Counted from the stretch's first letter, positions 51,267-59,640 are shown. The stretch is DNA of 64,000 bases from CBDCXF01 sp965223755 (GCA_965223755.1 CBDCXF010000002.1:1573423-1637422); one strand, 5' to 3'. Notes: generated by a model from the letters alone, not told the origin. Translations and numbers: made by a program.

Positions 51267-51965
51267 CTATTTATGATTTCGTTTCCACGACGCTTTGAGC
51301 CAACGCCATTTGGCTGCTAGATCGAGTCGATCACTTCGGTTTTTTACCTCTTTAAACTCGCGTTTGATTGCCAGACGGGCGCGGTCGCTTTTCTCAGGAT
51401 CCCAGTATTCATAGCATCCAGAGAACAAATTGACGAAAGCTTGTTTTTCACTGTTTCGTTCGATTGCTGTCGGATCATTGTCGAGGATCTCAAGTAGCGC
51501 GGTTGCAACAGATTTCTCAAGCGCGATTCGGGGGTAAAACGCGATCTCCGACTCAAGTTGGTATGCCTTTAGATAAGCTGGGCCAAAGAGGTGTCCACGA
51601 TTCTGATCTCGATACACGTATCCCCGAGCAACGCCAGCTCGGCAAGCTAGCCCCTCTTGGAGTAGTTCACCTGAGAATGCCACTAGCCCCTTGATAATTG
51701 GCAATTCGATTCCGACACGGCTTTCAGCAGCCAGCACAAAGGAGTCGGAGAATTGGAAGGTCATTACTTCACCAACCTCAGTCTTGCGAATGAACGCCTC
51801 CTGGACGGTGCCGACTGCCTGTTCAAGTGCTTCGGTTAGCGAGTCTCCCAGAGCCTCAAACTTGTTTACGTCTGGAGTCCCGTCATCTTTATCTATTAGG
51901 TCCCAAACCCATTTCTTGAATCCGAGGACATCCAGGTACGCAACAATGCTCTCGTTTTCAGTCAT
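51267..51965 (-). CDS. Class III nucleotidyl-cyclase-like protein
   Basis: A 232-residue protein with a stand-alone cyclase-type domain: AYLDVLGFKKWV with metal-binding Asp12, TFQFSDSFVLA with Asp74, and RAGVARGYVYRD followed by LFGPAYLKAYQLES, which corresponds to the GDxVNxAxRLE segment of adenylate/guanylate cyclases. Both metal aspartates are present, so catalysis is possible; base specificity cannot be read. Its ATG overlaps the stop of the 812-residue gene by four bases (ATGA), so the two are made together. A single-domain cyclase coupled to a large partner on a mobile element resembles nucleotide-signal defence cassettes such as Pycsar, but the partner is different. Confidence 0.72.
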   Translation of the reverse strand: MTENESIVAYLDVLGFKKWVWDLIDKDDGTPDVNKFEALGDSLTEALEQAVGTVQEAFIRKTEVGEVMTFQFSDSFVLAAESRVGIELPIIKGLVAFSGELLQEGLACRAGVARGYVYRDQNRGHLFGPAYLKAYQLESEIAFYPRIALEKSVATALLEILDNDPTAIERNSEKQAFVNLFSGCYEYWDPEKSDRARLAIKREFKEVKNRSDRLDLAAKWRWLKASWKRNHK

Positions 51966-54400
51966 TTGTTTTGCTGAAAGTAAAGAGTGGCAGATCTTCC
52001 GAGCGCAGCCATTCCCCTGAAACCATTCGTTCCGGAAGCCCCAGATGGTGTTGCGAGCTCACGCTTGAGGTCTCTTGCAAACACCTCGCGAAAAATGTCG
52101 GTTGCGGAAGCGTCAGAAAAATCCTGAATTGTGCCGTTCTCAAGACAATCCGCGATTTTGAGGGCTTGGCCTTTGTCATTAGGTTCCAAAACGGATGTCC
52201 TGTGGCAAACGATGACTTGCAAACCAGCGAAGCCAACCCGATAAATTTGACCTAGACCATAGTACGCGAGGCGGGCGATGCGACGCCAATCCTGTTCCGT
52301 AGGTTTGAATACACTCAGGTCGGATCTGTGACGTGGCGTGTTTAGCAGTTCCTCCACGACTCTTGTCAGGAGGAACGTTGTTTCTTTCGTGCCGAAGATC
52401 TTACGAACTTCCGTGTCTGTGGGGTTCCTTTTCTCCCACACCTTCGCGAATCTAGACGCGAAGTCGAGCCGACGAAGCAGTTCCTGATACTTCAGCTCTT
52501 GAACTGGAGTGCTTTCTGAGTTGTATCGACAAGACTCTATGACGAGCGTTGCAAGATAACTAGCAAATGCATCGTAGTTCTGCTCGAACCCATAGTGAAA
52601 CACCAAAAGATCAGCATAGTGGTCGGCCACCATTCTGAGGAGTTCGGAGGCGGAAGGAACCAAGCTGACACCGGGCGGCGCTGGGTCATTCTGTTCTTCC
52701 CTTTTCTCTCGTCGTCGCAAATCCTCCGCTTCCGCTACCGCGTAGATGGATTCCATCAACTCGGAGGTCGCGGCTCCGAATTCGTTGTGAAAAAGGAACT
52801 GACCGACCTCGTGCCAAAGCTGGGGCAGAACCATCTGTAGCATGAAAGCGTATCGCGACGGAATCCGAATTATTCCCGTGTACCGATCGCTTAAGATGGT
52901 GTCGGTCGGCTCAAATAACGTGACAAGAAAACGTTTTCCGCGAAGATGTTCGGGCTTCATCGCATCGTCAATACGCTCCCAAAGCTCGTTGAGGAGATCA
53001 TCGGCGACGTAGAGTATCTTCTGGAGACCGCCTCGACTTTCGGGAACGTTGCCTCTCTGCCCGAACAACCTTTCAAACCGATCTGCGCGGCGCTCGTTCA
53101 GTACTGCGCTTGCGTTACGGCACCAATGAATAACCGACTTTTGGTTTCTTGCCGCCCAACTAGCGGCATCGCGTGCCGCCTCATCGTCGTGGTTCTTTAA
53201 CGCGGTCGCCAGGTCCGCTTCAGCAGAGGAAATGAGTCCGAGCAGATTCTCAAGGCCTGCTTTCGCACTCTCCAGCGCGGGATAGAGATCGCAACAATCG
53301 GCGCTGTCCTGGACTGCTGAATAGAACAGAGCCAGAATCGCTTCCACCTCACGCCTTAGTGGTTTCGGAAGTAACTCGATGCCCGACAGTGGAGACGCCA
53401 GCTCTTCTGAGAGCGCCGAGCAATCACAATCAACTTGGTTCTCTTCGATTGCGGGCTCAAGATCGCCGATCACTTCGTCGTCAAAGTCGAATGTCCCGAT
53501 TTTGGGGCCAATCGAATGCGTCTTGGTCTTTTCAAACCCACGGCGTTGAAGCTCATCGAGCTGCGAGAGCAGATCATGTGCAGAGATTGAATTTCCGAAG
53601 GTGATATCGAGATCAAACTCTCCATTCAGCAGGCGTAGCTCGCTTATGCCAAAAACGTCGGCAAGTTCCTGCACGACATCTGGCTCTGCTGATAGTTTGG
53701 CGACAAGGCCAGGAGGGACCTTCCCGACGACCCGAGGCTCAATCTCAACTTGAGTGGTGGCTAAGCCGGATTCGTTTGTCCAGGGCACACACAGATGGGT
53801 TGAAGATGTGACAAAGGCCTGGACTATCTTTTCGTCACTAAGGGGTAGAGAGATCGAGCGGATTTTGAAGAGAAAGGTTAGGAATTCGGAGGCGCTACAG
53901 GTGAAGTAGCCTGCTATGCATAGATCGGGAGACCCGAGGCAAAATCGTAGTTCGGCTTCAATTCCGGTATGCGCTTCAACTAGCGAACGCAGCTTTTGAA
54001 CAATAGCCTGATCGGTACGAACTCCCTCAGACCGATAGAGCGAACGCTTGACCCGTAGGAACGTGGCGAAGGCACAGTATTCATCGGCTGGCGGTTCGAT
54101 TGAGTCCGCCGCATAACTGACAGTGTAAATCCATGTGGCTGTTGGAAGGCCTTGCTCAAGGAGCCGAGAACGAATATCACCTATTTTTCTGAAGTCGTTG
54201 ACTGATACCTCGACGAGAATGTCGGATTCACCAAGGTTCCACGCCAGGGATGGTTCACCTTCAAAAGAGTCTCCGAGTTGCTGCCTTGCGCTTCTCAATA
54301 CCTCAGCGATACCTGAGGACGCCTCGGCCATGGACTTCCGATTCGAGTTCAGAAACGCAAGAACTGAACCGAATTGACTGACTTCGAACTCGTTTGCCAA
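51962..54400 (-). CDS. 812-residue sensor-repeat protein with degenerate zincin motif
   Basis: Not a recognised family. The first 300 residues hold three look-alike segments beginning GESDILVEVSV (about 57), GSPDLCIAGYF (about 156) and GEFDLDITFGN (about 260), each followed by a helix, like AsnC/ACT-type ligand-binding units. A helical middle follows (350-480). Near 527-540 is PQLWHEVGQFLFHN, close to a HExxH zinc motif but with the second His replaced by Gln, and at about 591-601 VADHYADLLVF, where zincins often have further ligands. It may be a nucleotide-sensing (pseudo)peptidase effector (inference). It is translationally coupled to the cyclase-like gene. Confidence 0.7.
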   Translation of the reverse strand: MANEFEVSQFGSVLAFLNSNRKSMAEASSGIAEVLRSARQQLGDSFEGEPSLAWNLGESDILVEVSVNDFRKIGDIRSRLLEQGLPTATWIYTVSYAADSIEPPADEYCAFATFLRVKRSLYRSEGVRTDQAIVQKLRSLVEAHTGIEAELRFCLGSPDLCIAGYFTCSASEFLTFLFKIRSISLPLSDEKIVQAFVTSSTHLCVPWTNESGLATTQVEIEPRVVGKVPPGLVAKLSAEPDVVQELADVFGISELRLLNGEFDLDITFGNSISAHDLLSQLDELQRRGFEKTKTHSIGPKIGTFDFDDEVIGDLEPAIEENQVDCDCSALSEELASPLSGIELLPKPLRREVEAILALFYSAVQDSADCCDLYPALESAKAGLENLLGLISSAEADLATALKNHDDEAARDAASWAARNQKSVIHWCRNASAVLNERRADRFERLFGQRGNVPESRGGLQKILYVADDLLNELWERIDDAMKPEHLRGKRFLVTLFEPTDTILSDRYTGIIRIPSRYAFMLQMVLPQLWHEVGQFLFHNEFGAATSELMESIYAVAEAEDLRRREKREEQNDPAPPGVSLVPSASELLRMVADHYADLLVFHYGFEQNYDAFASYLATLVIESCRYNSESTPVQELKYQELLRRLDFASRFAKVWEKRNPTDTEVRKIFGTKETTFLLTRVVEELLNTPRHRSDLSVFKPTEQDWRRIARLAYYGLGQIYRVGFAGLQVIVCHRTSVLEPNDKGQALKIADCLENGTIQDFSDASATDIFREVFARDLKRELATPSGASGTNGFRGMAALGRSATLYFQQNK

Positions 54401-54475
54401 AACTCCTCACCAGACACGGGTAACCCCGCAAATAGTTGTCGGTGAGCTAAATTGAGTTTGGGGTGACTGCGACAG

Positions 54476-54712
54476 CTACAGCAGTCGCCTGACCGTGGCT
54501 AGGTGCGCGCAGAATACTTGGCGCTCGGCTTCTTTGTCTTGCTCCGACAGTTCTACGTCTGCGAAGCGTAAGCCCTCCTGAGCAACTTGAGCCAGACTGC
54601 TGATTTGGTCAAAAGATGGCATGACTGGAATGTCATCGTCGAGCTCTTCGGGATTCAGCCGAAGTGGTTTGGGCGATTGCCAATATTCATGCTCGTCATC
54701 GATCTTGTTCAT
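54476..54712 (-). CDS. Small acidic hypothetical protein
   Basis: A 78-residue acidic protein (NKIDDEHEYWQSPKPLRLNP, then VELSEQDKEAERQVFCAHL). AGAGG precedes the chosen ATG by seven bases. It lies 75 bp upstream of the 812-residue gene on the same strand and could be part of that cassette. No family or function is recognised. Confidence 0.6.
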   Translation of the reverse strand: MNKIDDEHEYWQSPKPLRLNPEELDDDIPVMPSFDQISSLAQVAQEGLRFADVELSEQDKEAERQVFCAHLATVRRLL

Positions 54713-54848
54713 GGTCAGCCTCTCTGCAGCCAGCATTCATCCTCAACCAGCTATGCACTTCCCTCTGTGGGGACGCGAGATTCTACACATAAACGTGGCT
54801 GCGTCAAATGCGTCTTGTCATGGCTACGTCAGATACATCGTTTCGATG

Positions 54849-55064
54849 TTAGGTTGTCTTGAGCTTCGCGCAGTCCGGAATAGCTTCAAGCATTAAGCAG
54901 CGGCGACACTTTTCCAGGCCACGAGTTCTCGCTTGATCCTCGGCCTCAAAGATCCGATATCGCTGCTTTATCAGTTGGCCGGACCCGCAGTTCTCACAGG
55001 TGTGGTACGCAGCACCTGTGGTTGCTGCCCGGGAACTGAACATTACCCGTTTCTTTCCCACCAT
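54849..55064 (-). CDS. Small zinc-ribbon protein
   Basis: A 71-residue protein with two CxxC pairs: HTCENCGSGQLI and LEKCRRCLMLEA, spaced about 30 residues apart as in zinc ribbons. GGGGAGG lies just before the ATG. It is the first gene of the minus-strand cargo run of element B and could be a regulator or an RNA/DNA-binding accessory. Function unknown. Confidence 0.6.
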   Translation of the reverse strand: MVGKKRVMFSSRAATTGAAYHTCENCGSGQLIKQRYRIFEAEDQARTRGLEKCRRCLMLEAIPDCAKLKTT

Positions 55065-55287
55065 GGCCTCCCCTCAAGCGAGGGTAGCATGGGATAACCC
55101 CTTAGGGGAATACCCCTACTGGTAGGTTGTTATGTGTTACGCCAAGAGACCTATGGCGTATCCCCATCGTCTGAGGGGTCATTGGTACCGCTGAGGAGCG
55201 GCTCTTATGGCCAGGCGGGCTCCTGAACTGAGTACATTCGTTTGTTCGAAAGACAGGTCACGATGTCTGATTGTCAGGCCAGAGCAC

Positions 55288-55343
55288 TTTCAGAATGTTG
55301 TTGAGCGCTCGTTTCGTTCGAACCGTGTTCTGGTGACTGCACC
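55288..55343 (-). pseudogene. Relic of a serine-recombinase 3' end
   Basis: About 56 bp nearly identical, with no gaps, to the 3' end of the serine recombinase gene 398 bp to the right (55686-55741), including a perfect 25-bp block TCGAACCGTG...ACTGCAC at both places. It corresponds to the C-terminal residues after VCSHQNTVR. The rest of 55065-55506 shows only GC-rich hairpins (around 55095-55120) and no convincing gene. It suggests an insertion or recombination event next to the recombinase stop. Confidence 0.65.
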
Positions 55344-55506
55344 ATTTGCACGACAGGCAAATCGTGACGTCTTGACAAACAAAGCAGCTCAGTGGAGCTG
55401 TTTTGTTGTCTCTGGTGCTCTTAACAAATCAAGGGATCGCGAACACCACTGACCAGGATTCGAACCGCATACTGGGTTCCATTACCAGTTAGTAAGCGTA
55501 ACGAGT

Positions 55507-55656
55507 ATGGAACCCCATGAAATCGAGTACCGAGAGTACCTTCGTGCACGGTACCCACATCTCTCAGATGAGGAGATTGAGGAGGCTGTTGGTCGTCTCG
55601 ACCGATACCTCAGAGTAATGATGCAGATTGTTAAGCGGTGTCACGAGGAGGATTGA
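55507..55656 (+). CDS. Small helical protein, third family member
   Basis: A 49-residue protein (MEPHEIEYREYLRARYPHL, then EEAVGRLDRYLRVMMQI) in the same family as 42219-42380 and 57192-57365. Unlike them it is downstream of, and convergent with, the serine recombinase, overlapping its end by 16 bases, and sits between the two copies of the recombinase 3' end. It is probably a leftover or duplicated control gene from an earlier recombination. Confidence 0.5.
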   Translation: MEPHEIEYREYLRARYPHLSDEEIEEAVGRLDRYLRVMMQIVKRCHEED

Positions 55657-57164
55657 TCTGATGTCTTGTCAGGTTTCCAGATTGTTCTCAGGATGCTGTT
55701 GAGCGTTTGTTTTGATCGAACCGTGTTCTGGTGACTGCACACAGACCCAGAATCACCCCGTTTCTGCATCACCGAGAATGGGTGACATAGCTCTATAGAC
55801 ACGTTTCCGTCTTCTGCGGAGCGGTTCGAACTCACGGTTTCGACGAGAACACGCCTTTCAGTGTCCGTAGCGCGGCCGTAGCCCTGTTGAGCGGTCGCCG
55901 CTAGTTCGAGTGTTCTCACCGCAATGTCGTAAGCAGCTTCGGGATTCTCTTGCAGGTGCTCTCGGCGCTCGGCGGTTGCTCGTGCCTCGGCATGTAGTTC
56001 TTCTTTGGTTTCTCGGTACTGTTCTTGGTCAAGATCACCGTCTAGGTAAGCGAGGGTGAGCCGCTTGAGACGGCTCTCAATGAGCCCACTTTTGCGCTCC
56101 AGTTCGCTCGCTTCGTTCTTGGTGTCGTCTTCTGCCGACTTTCTGCTGTTGTTGAGTTCTTGCTTGAGGTAGGCGAGTTCCTTTTCGTTGAACGAAATGG
56201 AGCCCAAGGTGTCCATGACCGTATCGGTCACCGTGTCCTCGCGAACAGTTCTGCCAGGACATCCTTTCTCGTGGCATCGGTAGTACACGCGACCCTTTTG
56301 CAGTTCTCCCACAAGAAACCGCTCGCAGTGCACACATCGAAACAGCCTGCGATAGAGGTGCTGGCGACGACCGTTGCCTTTGATCGCCTTGCCGTCGAGG
56401 ACGCGCTGCACGTCGTCAAACAGGCTGTGTGAGATGAGTGGCTCGTGCTTTCCGGGGTAGGTCTCGCCGGATGCTCGTACTTTCATCGTGCCGACATAGA
56501 ACGGGTTGCGCAGAATCTCGGCGAGGTACGGTTTGTAGACGCGCTTGCCGCCCTTCGTGCGCAAGCCTTTCTCAAACATGGTCTCGCTCAACGTGTCGAG
56601 GCTGTATTTCCCCGTTGCATACAGCTCAAAGGCTTCTCTGACGAGTGGCCCAGTTACGGGGTCGATTTCCTTTGGCTTGCCTGGGCCTGAATTGAGGTAC
56701 CCGAGTGGCGCATTGAACGGAAAGAGGCCTTGCTTGAGCCGTCCCTCGTGTCCTTTTCTTGTCTCGTCGCGCAGGTTGCGGATGTAGTCGGCAGCAACGA
56801 CTGCTTGAAGATCGGCAGCTAATCGTCCACCGCGTGTTGAGAGGTCGAGGCTCTCGTGGGCGAAGTGGATCGTGCCTTGATCCATGAATTCATTGAGGTC
56901 TGCCCAATCTCGGAGGTTGCGAGCGCTGCGATCAATCTTGTGGATGATGAGCGCGTCGGCTTCCTTTTTGCGAAGCCGCTTGAGCACCTCGCGGAAGACG
57001 GGACGGCCACGCTTGGCCGCCGTTTCCTTTTCCTCGAACCACTCAACGACGCGCATATCGTGTGTGGCTGCATAGCGTTCAATGGCGGAGCGCTGCTCAT
57101 CGAGCGAGACACCCTCGCCTTGCTTTGCCGTGGATACGCGAACGTATCCGAAACAGCGTTTCAT
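55641..57164 (-). CDS. Large serine recombinase of element B
   Basis: A 507-residue serine recombinase, homologous along its length to that of element A: nucleophile Ser11 in GYVRVSTAKQGEG, IHKIDRSARNLRDW, recombinase domain (APLGYLNSGPGKPK, ILRNPFYVG), zinc ribbon (CVHCERFL, YYRCHEKGCP), coiled coil 330-430. The C-terminal tail after SHQNTVRS is unrelated to that of A and is duplicated as a relic 398 bp downstream. The small helical protein gene lies 27 bp upstream in the same direction. Confidence 0.93.
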   Translation of the reverse strand: MKRCFGYVRVSTAKQGEGVSLDEQRSAIERYAATHDMRVVEWFEEKETAAKRGRPVFREVLKRLRKKEADALIIHKIDRSARNLRDWADLNEFMDQGTIHFAHESLDLSTRGGRLAADLQAVVAADYIRNLRDETRKGHEGRLKQGLFPFNAPLGYLNSGPGKPKEIDPVTGPLVREAFELYATGKYSLDTLSETMFEKGLRTKGGKRVYKPYLAEILRNPFYVGTMKVRASGETYPGKHEPLISHSLFDDVQRVLDGKAIKGNGRRQHLYRRLFRCVHCERFLVGELQKGRVYYRCHEKGCPGRTVREDTVTDTVMDTLGSISFNEKELAYLKQELNNSRKSAEDDTKNEASELERKSGLIESRLKRLTLAYLDGDLDQEQYRETKEELHAEARATAERREHLQENPEAAYDIAVRTLELAATAQQGYGRATDTERRVLVETVSSNRSAEDGNVSIELCHPFSVMQKRGDSGSVCSHQNTVRSKQTLNSILRTIWKPDKTSDQSSS

Positions 57165-57191
57165 ACGTTGTTGTTTGGTTAGTGCTGGTAA

Positions 57192-57365
57192 TTAGGTTCG
57201 ACCAGAGTCATCTTGCGCCTCGGTTTGGGTGCCGTCAAGTTCTTCGCGAAGCTCGCGGCGTGCGATGTTTGACATGACGCGCAGATACGACTCCAGGCGT
57301 CGCTTTGCTCCGGTTAGCTCCTCCTCGGAGGCGTCGGGGTAGAGGTCTTTGATCGTAATGGTCAT
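57192..57365 (-). CDS. Small helical protein next to serine recombinase (element B)
   Basis: A 57-residue protein (MTITIKDLYPDASEEEL, then AKRRLESYLRVMSNIARR) in the same family as 42219-42380, in the equivalent place. GGAGG lies immediately before the ATG. Conservation next to a recombinase in both elements suggests a recombination control factor (inference). The sequence between this gene and the recombinase start resembles that in element A (shared CTGGTAAT and GGTTCGACC). Confidence 0.6.
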   Translation of the reverse strand: MTITIKDLYPDASEEELTGAKRRLESYLRVMSNIARRELREELDGTQTEAQDDSGRT

Positions 57366-57474
57366 ACCTCCAGCGTGACTGACGGAACCCAGCACGCCGA
57401 GACGTCACTAAGTGCCGAGGGGGCAAATCCTGCCGTCTTTTCAGCGTGCGTACCGCGTTGCTACGTTGGGTGCC

Positions 57475-57804
57475 ATGGAGAGCTTTGGAGACCTCGCAGA
57501 CGGTTGGCTTGAACGCAAGACCACAAAACCAAACGAGTACCTGTATGGCAGGGTGTTCTTTCCATTGCGACGGCACTACAAGCTCTCGCTTGCAGCGTGC
57601 CTCCTTTCGGACGTGATTCACACCCTCTCTTCCAAGACTGGCTGGTGCTATGCCTCCAAGGCGTACCTTGCGCAAGTCTTTGACACGTCAGAGCGAAGCA
57701 TTCAGCGATTGCTCAAAGAACTCGTGGATGCTGATCTTGTCGAGCGCCGAAACCGCAAGCTCCGCACCACGGCGCAGTGGCGTCGGGTAACTGGCAGAAC
57801 GTAG
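57475..57804 (+). CDS. Winged-helix DNA-binding protein (element B core)
   Basis: A 109-residue protein with a winged-helix domain: LSLAACLLSDVIHTLSSKTG, then YLAQVFDTSERSIQRLLKEL and DADLVERR. It is the counterpart of 42487-42801. The ATG at 57475 is chosen over an upstream in-frame start because it aligns with that homologue. Divergent from the small helical protein and serine recombinase. A replication-initiator or regulatory role is possible. An AT-rich tract with a palindrome lies in the following gap. Confidence 0.78.
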   Translation: MESFGDLADGWLERKTTKPNEYLYGRVFFPLRRHYKLSLAACLLSDVIHTLSSKTGWCYASKAYLAQVFDTSERSIQRLLKELVDADLVERRNRKLRTTAQWRRVTGRT

Positions 57805-58124
57805 CGCTCTACACACCAGAAGCGGGCTATGGAAAACCGTGGACGCTGCCCGCGCCCTCCACCGCCCTGGAAATCGCGATGCGATTCCCACAGCGCCCAC
57901 CGTTCCCACAGCCGGGATGACGACGGGGATACATGGTGGATATCTTGGGAGAAGCGGACGACAGAAGTTGCAGGTCACTACGACAAAAACGGCGTAGTGA
58001 GTGGCCAAAATTGGCGTGTAGATATAACAAGATAAAGAAAAGTTGATATCAAAATAAAACGTGCCTCTGGGGCACATTGTGCCGTCTTGGGCGTGGAGAA
58101 CTGATCCGTACCATGGAGTCAGGT
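57805..58124. other. Gene-free region with AT tract and palindrome, candidate origin or operator
   Basis: No plausible gene. The left part is GC-rich. From 58018 to 58060 the sequence is nearly all A/T (GATATAACAAGATAAAG), followed by the palindrome GGCACA-T-TGTGCC at 58071-58083, just upstream of the XRE gene. Element A has the same combination after its winged-helix gene. Confidence 0.4.
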
Positions 58125-58475
58125 ATGAACAGTTCTTTGCACAACTACATACGCACAGAGCGCAAGCGGGTCGAGCTTTCGCAGCGAGAGCTTGGGCTGC
58201 TGCTTGGCATAAAAGCATCGAGCGTGTCACGCCACGAGATCTTTGCGAGGGCAGCGAGCCTTGAGACGGCTCTTCGTTACGCGGTCATCTTCGACCTTGA
58301 TCCGCGCGACCTGTTCGCTGGTCTCTTTGAGCACGCTCAAGGTGAGGTCAAGAAACGAGCCCAGCGACTCACAAGGAGCGCACCAGACGGCACGGTCAAC
58401 GAGCGAGTTGCACTCCTCGCTGATGATGCAGACGACGTGCGCTACGTGCCCGAGTACAACAGCGACAGAGCATGA
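58125..58475 (+). CDS. XRE-family regulator of element B core
   Basis: A 116-residue XRE-type regulator (YIRTERKRVELSQRELGLLL, IKASSVSRHEIF), counterpart of 43231-43575 in element A. The ATG at 58125 has GGAG six bases upstream; another in-frame ATG is four codons earlier. The stop overlaps the RuvC-like start by four bases (ATGA), so both are translated together. It probably represses its own operon through the palindrome just upstream (inference). Confidence 0.87.
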   Translation: MNSSLHNYIRTERKRVELSQRELGLLLGIKASSVSRHEIFARAASLETALRYAVIFDLDPRDLFAGLFEHAQGEVKKRAQRLTRSAPDGTVNERVALLADDADDVRYVPEYNSDRA

Positions 58476-58942
58476 GCAAGCGTGTGGACAGAGTTCTTGC
58501 CGTTGAGGTCACCTTCCACGGCTTCTCGTTTGCTGTCCTTGAAGGACCAGAGCGACTGATTGACTGGGGCACGAGACGTGTTGCGGGTGATCTCTCGGTG
58601 TTCCTGGCTCGGCTCGGGACAATCATTGACCACTACCGGCCAGACCTCGTCGCTATGGAAGACCCAGCGTTCTCGAGAAAGCATGAGGACGTGCGCACGC
58701 GGCTTGCGTGGAGCGAGCAGTTTGTACGTGACCGAGGGCTCCAGGGGCTCGCACTACCCAGATCACAAACGGAAAAGTACGAGCAAGCAGTTGTCGTAGC
58801 AAAGCTCTTTCCCGAGCTTGCTCGACGGCTTCCCGAGCGTCCACGACGTTGGGAGAGCGAACCGCGATCGCTAGCGCTTTTTGTTGCTGTCTTTCGAGGC
58901 CTTGAAGCCTGGGCGGTCATTGCAGCTCGTCGGTCGGCATAG
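58472..58942 (+). CDS. RuvC-like (RNase H fold) protein
   Basis: A 156-residue protein with a RuvC/RNase H-like outline: first strand VLAVEVTFHGFSFAVLE with Glu12 where RuvC has Asp, then LIDWGTRR, second acidic site YRPDLVAMEDPAF (Glu63-Asp64), and a C-terminal helix after RRWESEP that could supply the last acidic residue. It keeps more potential metal ligands than the element A homologue. It could resolve junctions formed by the recombinases or by excision. It is coupled to the XRE gene and followed by radC. Confidence 0.68.
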   Translation: MSKRVDRVLAVEVTFHGFSFAVLEGPERLIDWGTRRVAGDLSVFLARLGTIIDHYRPDLVAMEDPAFSRKHEDVRTRLAWSEQFVRDRGLQGLALPRSQTEKYEQAVVVAKLFPELARRLPERPRRWESEPRSLALFVAVFRGLEAWAVIAARRSA

Positions 58943-59034
58943 GGCGGATCGGCAACACCACAGAAATCACTCTTTCTTCACTGCCGGGCATCTCGGCGGT
59001 TAGGGAAAGAACTATCTACAGAAAGGAGGTTCAC

Positions 59035-59499
59035 GTGGAGGAACCTGACGATGTATCCATTGCGACCCGGTACCGCATCGAATTGGTACGCGAGTACTCG
59101 AAGTCGTACGACAATGCGCCCGCCTGTAGTTCCCCTGACCTTGTCGCCAAGTTCTTGAGCGAACTCGTCCGCCCGTTTGTGTACGAAGTCATGGGCGCGG
59201 TGATGCTCGATACGAGGCACCGCGCCATCGGTCACCTGATCGCGTATCGAGGCACGCTCTCACGAGCTGCCGTCGAGCCACGGGGTCTCCTGGTACCGGC
59301 TCTGTTGGGGAATGCGGCAGGGATCATCCTGTTTCACAACCACCCAAGTGGCGACACGCGACCAAGTGCTGAAGATTGCGCGTTCACGCGCCGTCTCAAA
59401 GATGCCGGCGAGATTGTTGGTGTCGATCTTGTCGACCACCTGGTGCTTGCTGGCGATGAGGACACTTGGATGTCGTTTCGTGAGCGCGGCATTCTCTAG
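59035..59499 (+). CDS. JAB-domain RadC-like protein, N-terminally short
   Basis: A 154-residue protein consisting only of the RadC JAB/MPN domain, with JAMM motif HNHPSGDTRPSAED and family segments VMGAVMLDTRHR and GTLSRAAVEPR. A GTG start with AAAGGAGG upstream supports this as the natural length, so the helix-hairpin-helix part present in the element A version is missing. Unlike in A, it lies before the ATPase gene. A terminator follows directly. Confidence 0.88.
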   Translation: MEEPDDVSIATRYRIELVREYSKSYDNAPACSSPDLVAKFLSELVRPFVYEVMGAVMLDTRHRAIGHLIAYRGTLSRAAVEPRGLLVPALLGNAAGIILFHNHPSGDTRPSAEDCAFTRRLKDAGEIVGVDLVDHLVLAGDEDTWMSFRERGIL

Positions 59500-59556
59500 C
59501 AGTTGGCCTGTGTGGCATGTGGCGACGATCTGCTCCTACGGAGCACCTGTTCTTTT

Positions 59557-59588
59557 GGCCCCCGAGATGACCTCGGGGGCTTTCCTTT
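59557..59588 (+). terminator. Rho-independent terminator after radC (B)
   Basis: Perfect nine-base-pair stem GCCCCCGAG / CTCGGGGGC, loop ATGAC, then TTTCCTTTT. It separates radC from the ATPase gene, which therefore needs its own promoter. Confidence 0.93.
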
Positions 59589-59640
59589 TGGGTCAATATC
59601 GGCGTCTTGGAAAGAACAGACAAACAACCACACTTCATGT

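Noticed and set aside
55207..55452. Plus-strand 81-codon frame
   Set aside because: It runs antisense through the relic of the serine-recombinase 3' end, so its sequence is explained by that duplication.
55452..55500. tRNA-like stretch (GATTCGAACC on the plus strand)
   Set aside because: The T-loop consensus is present, but the flanking T-stem does not pair and no anticodon arm of correct size can be drawn; at most a relic.
57688..58230. Minus-strand 180-codon frame
   Set aside because: It overlaps both the winged-helix gene and the XRE gene and has no family pattern.
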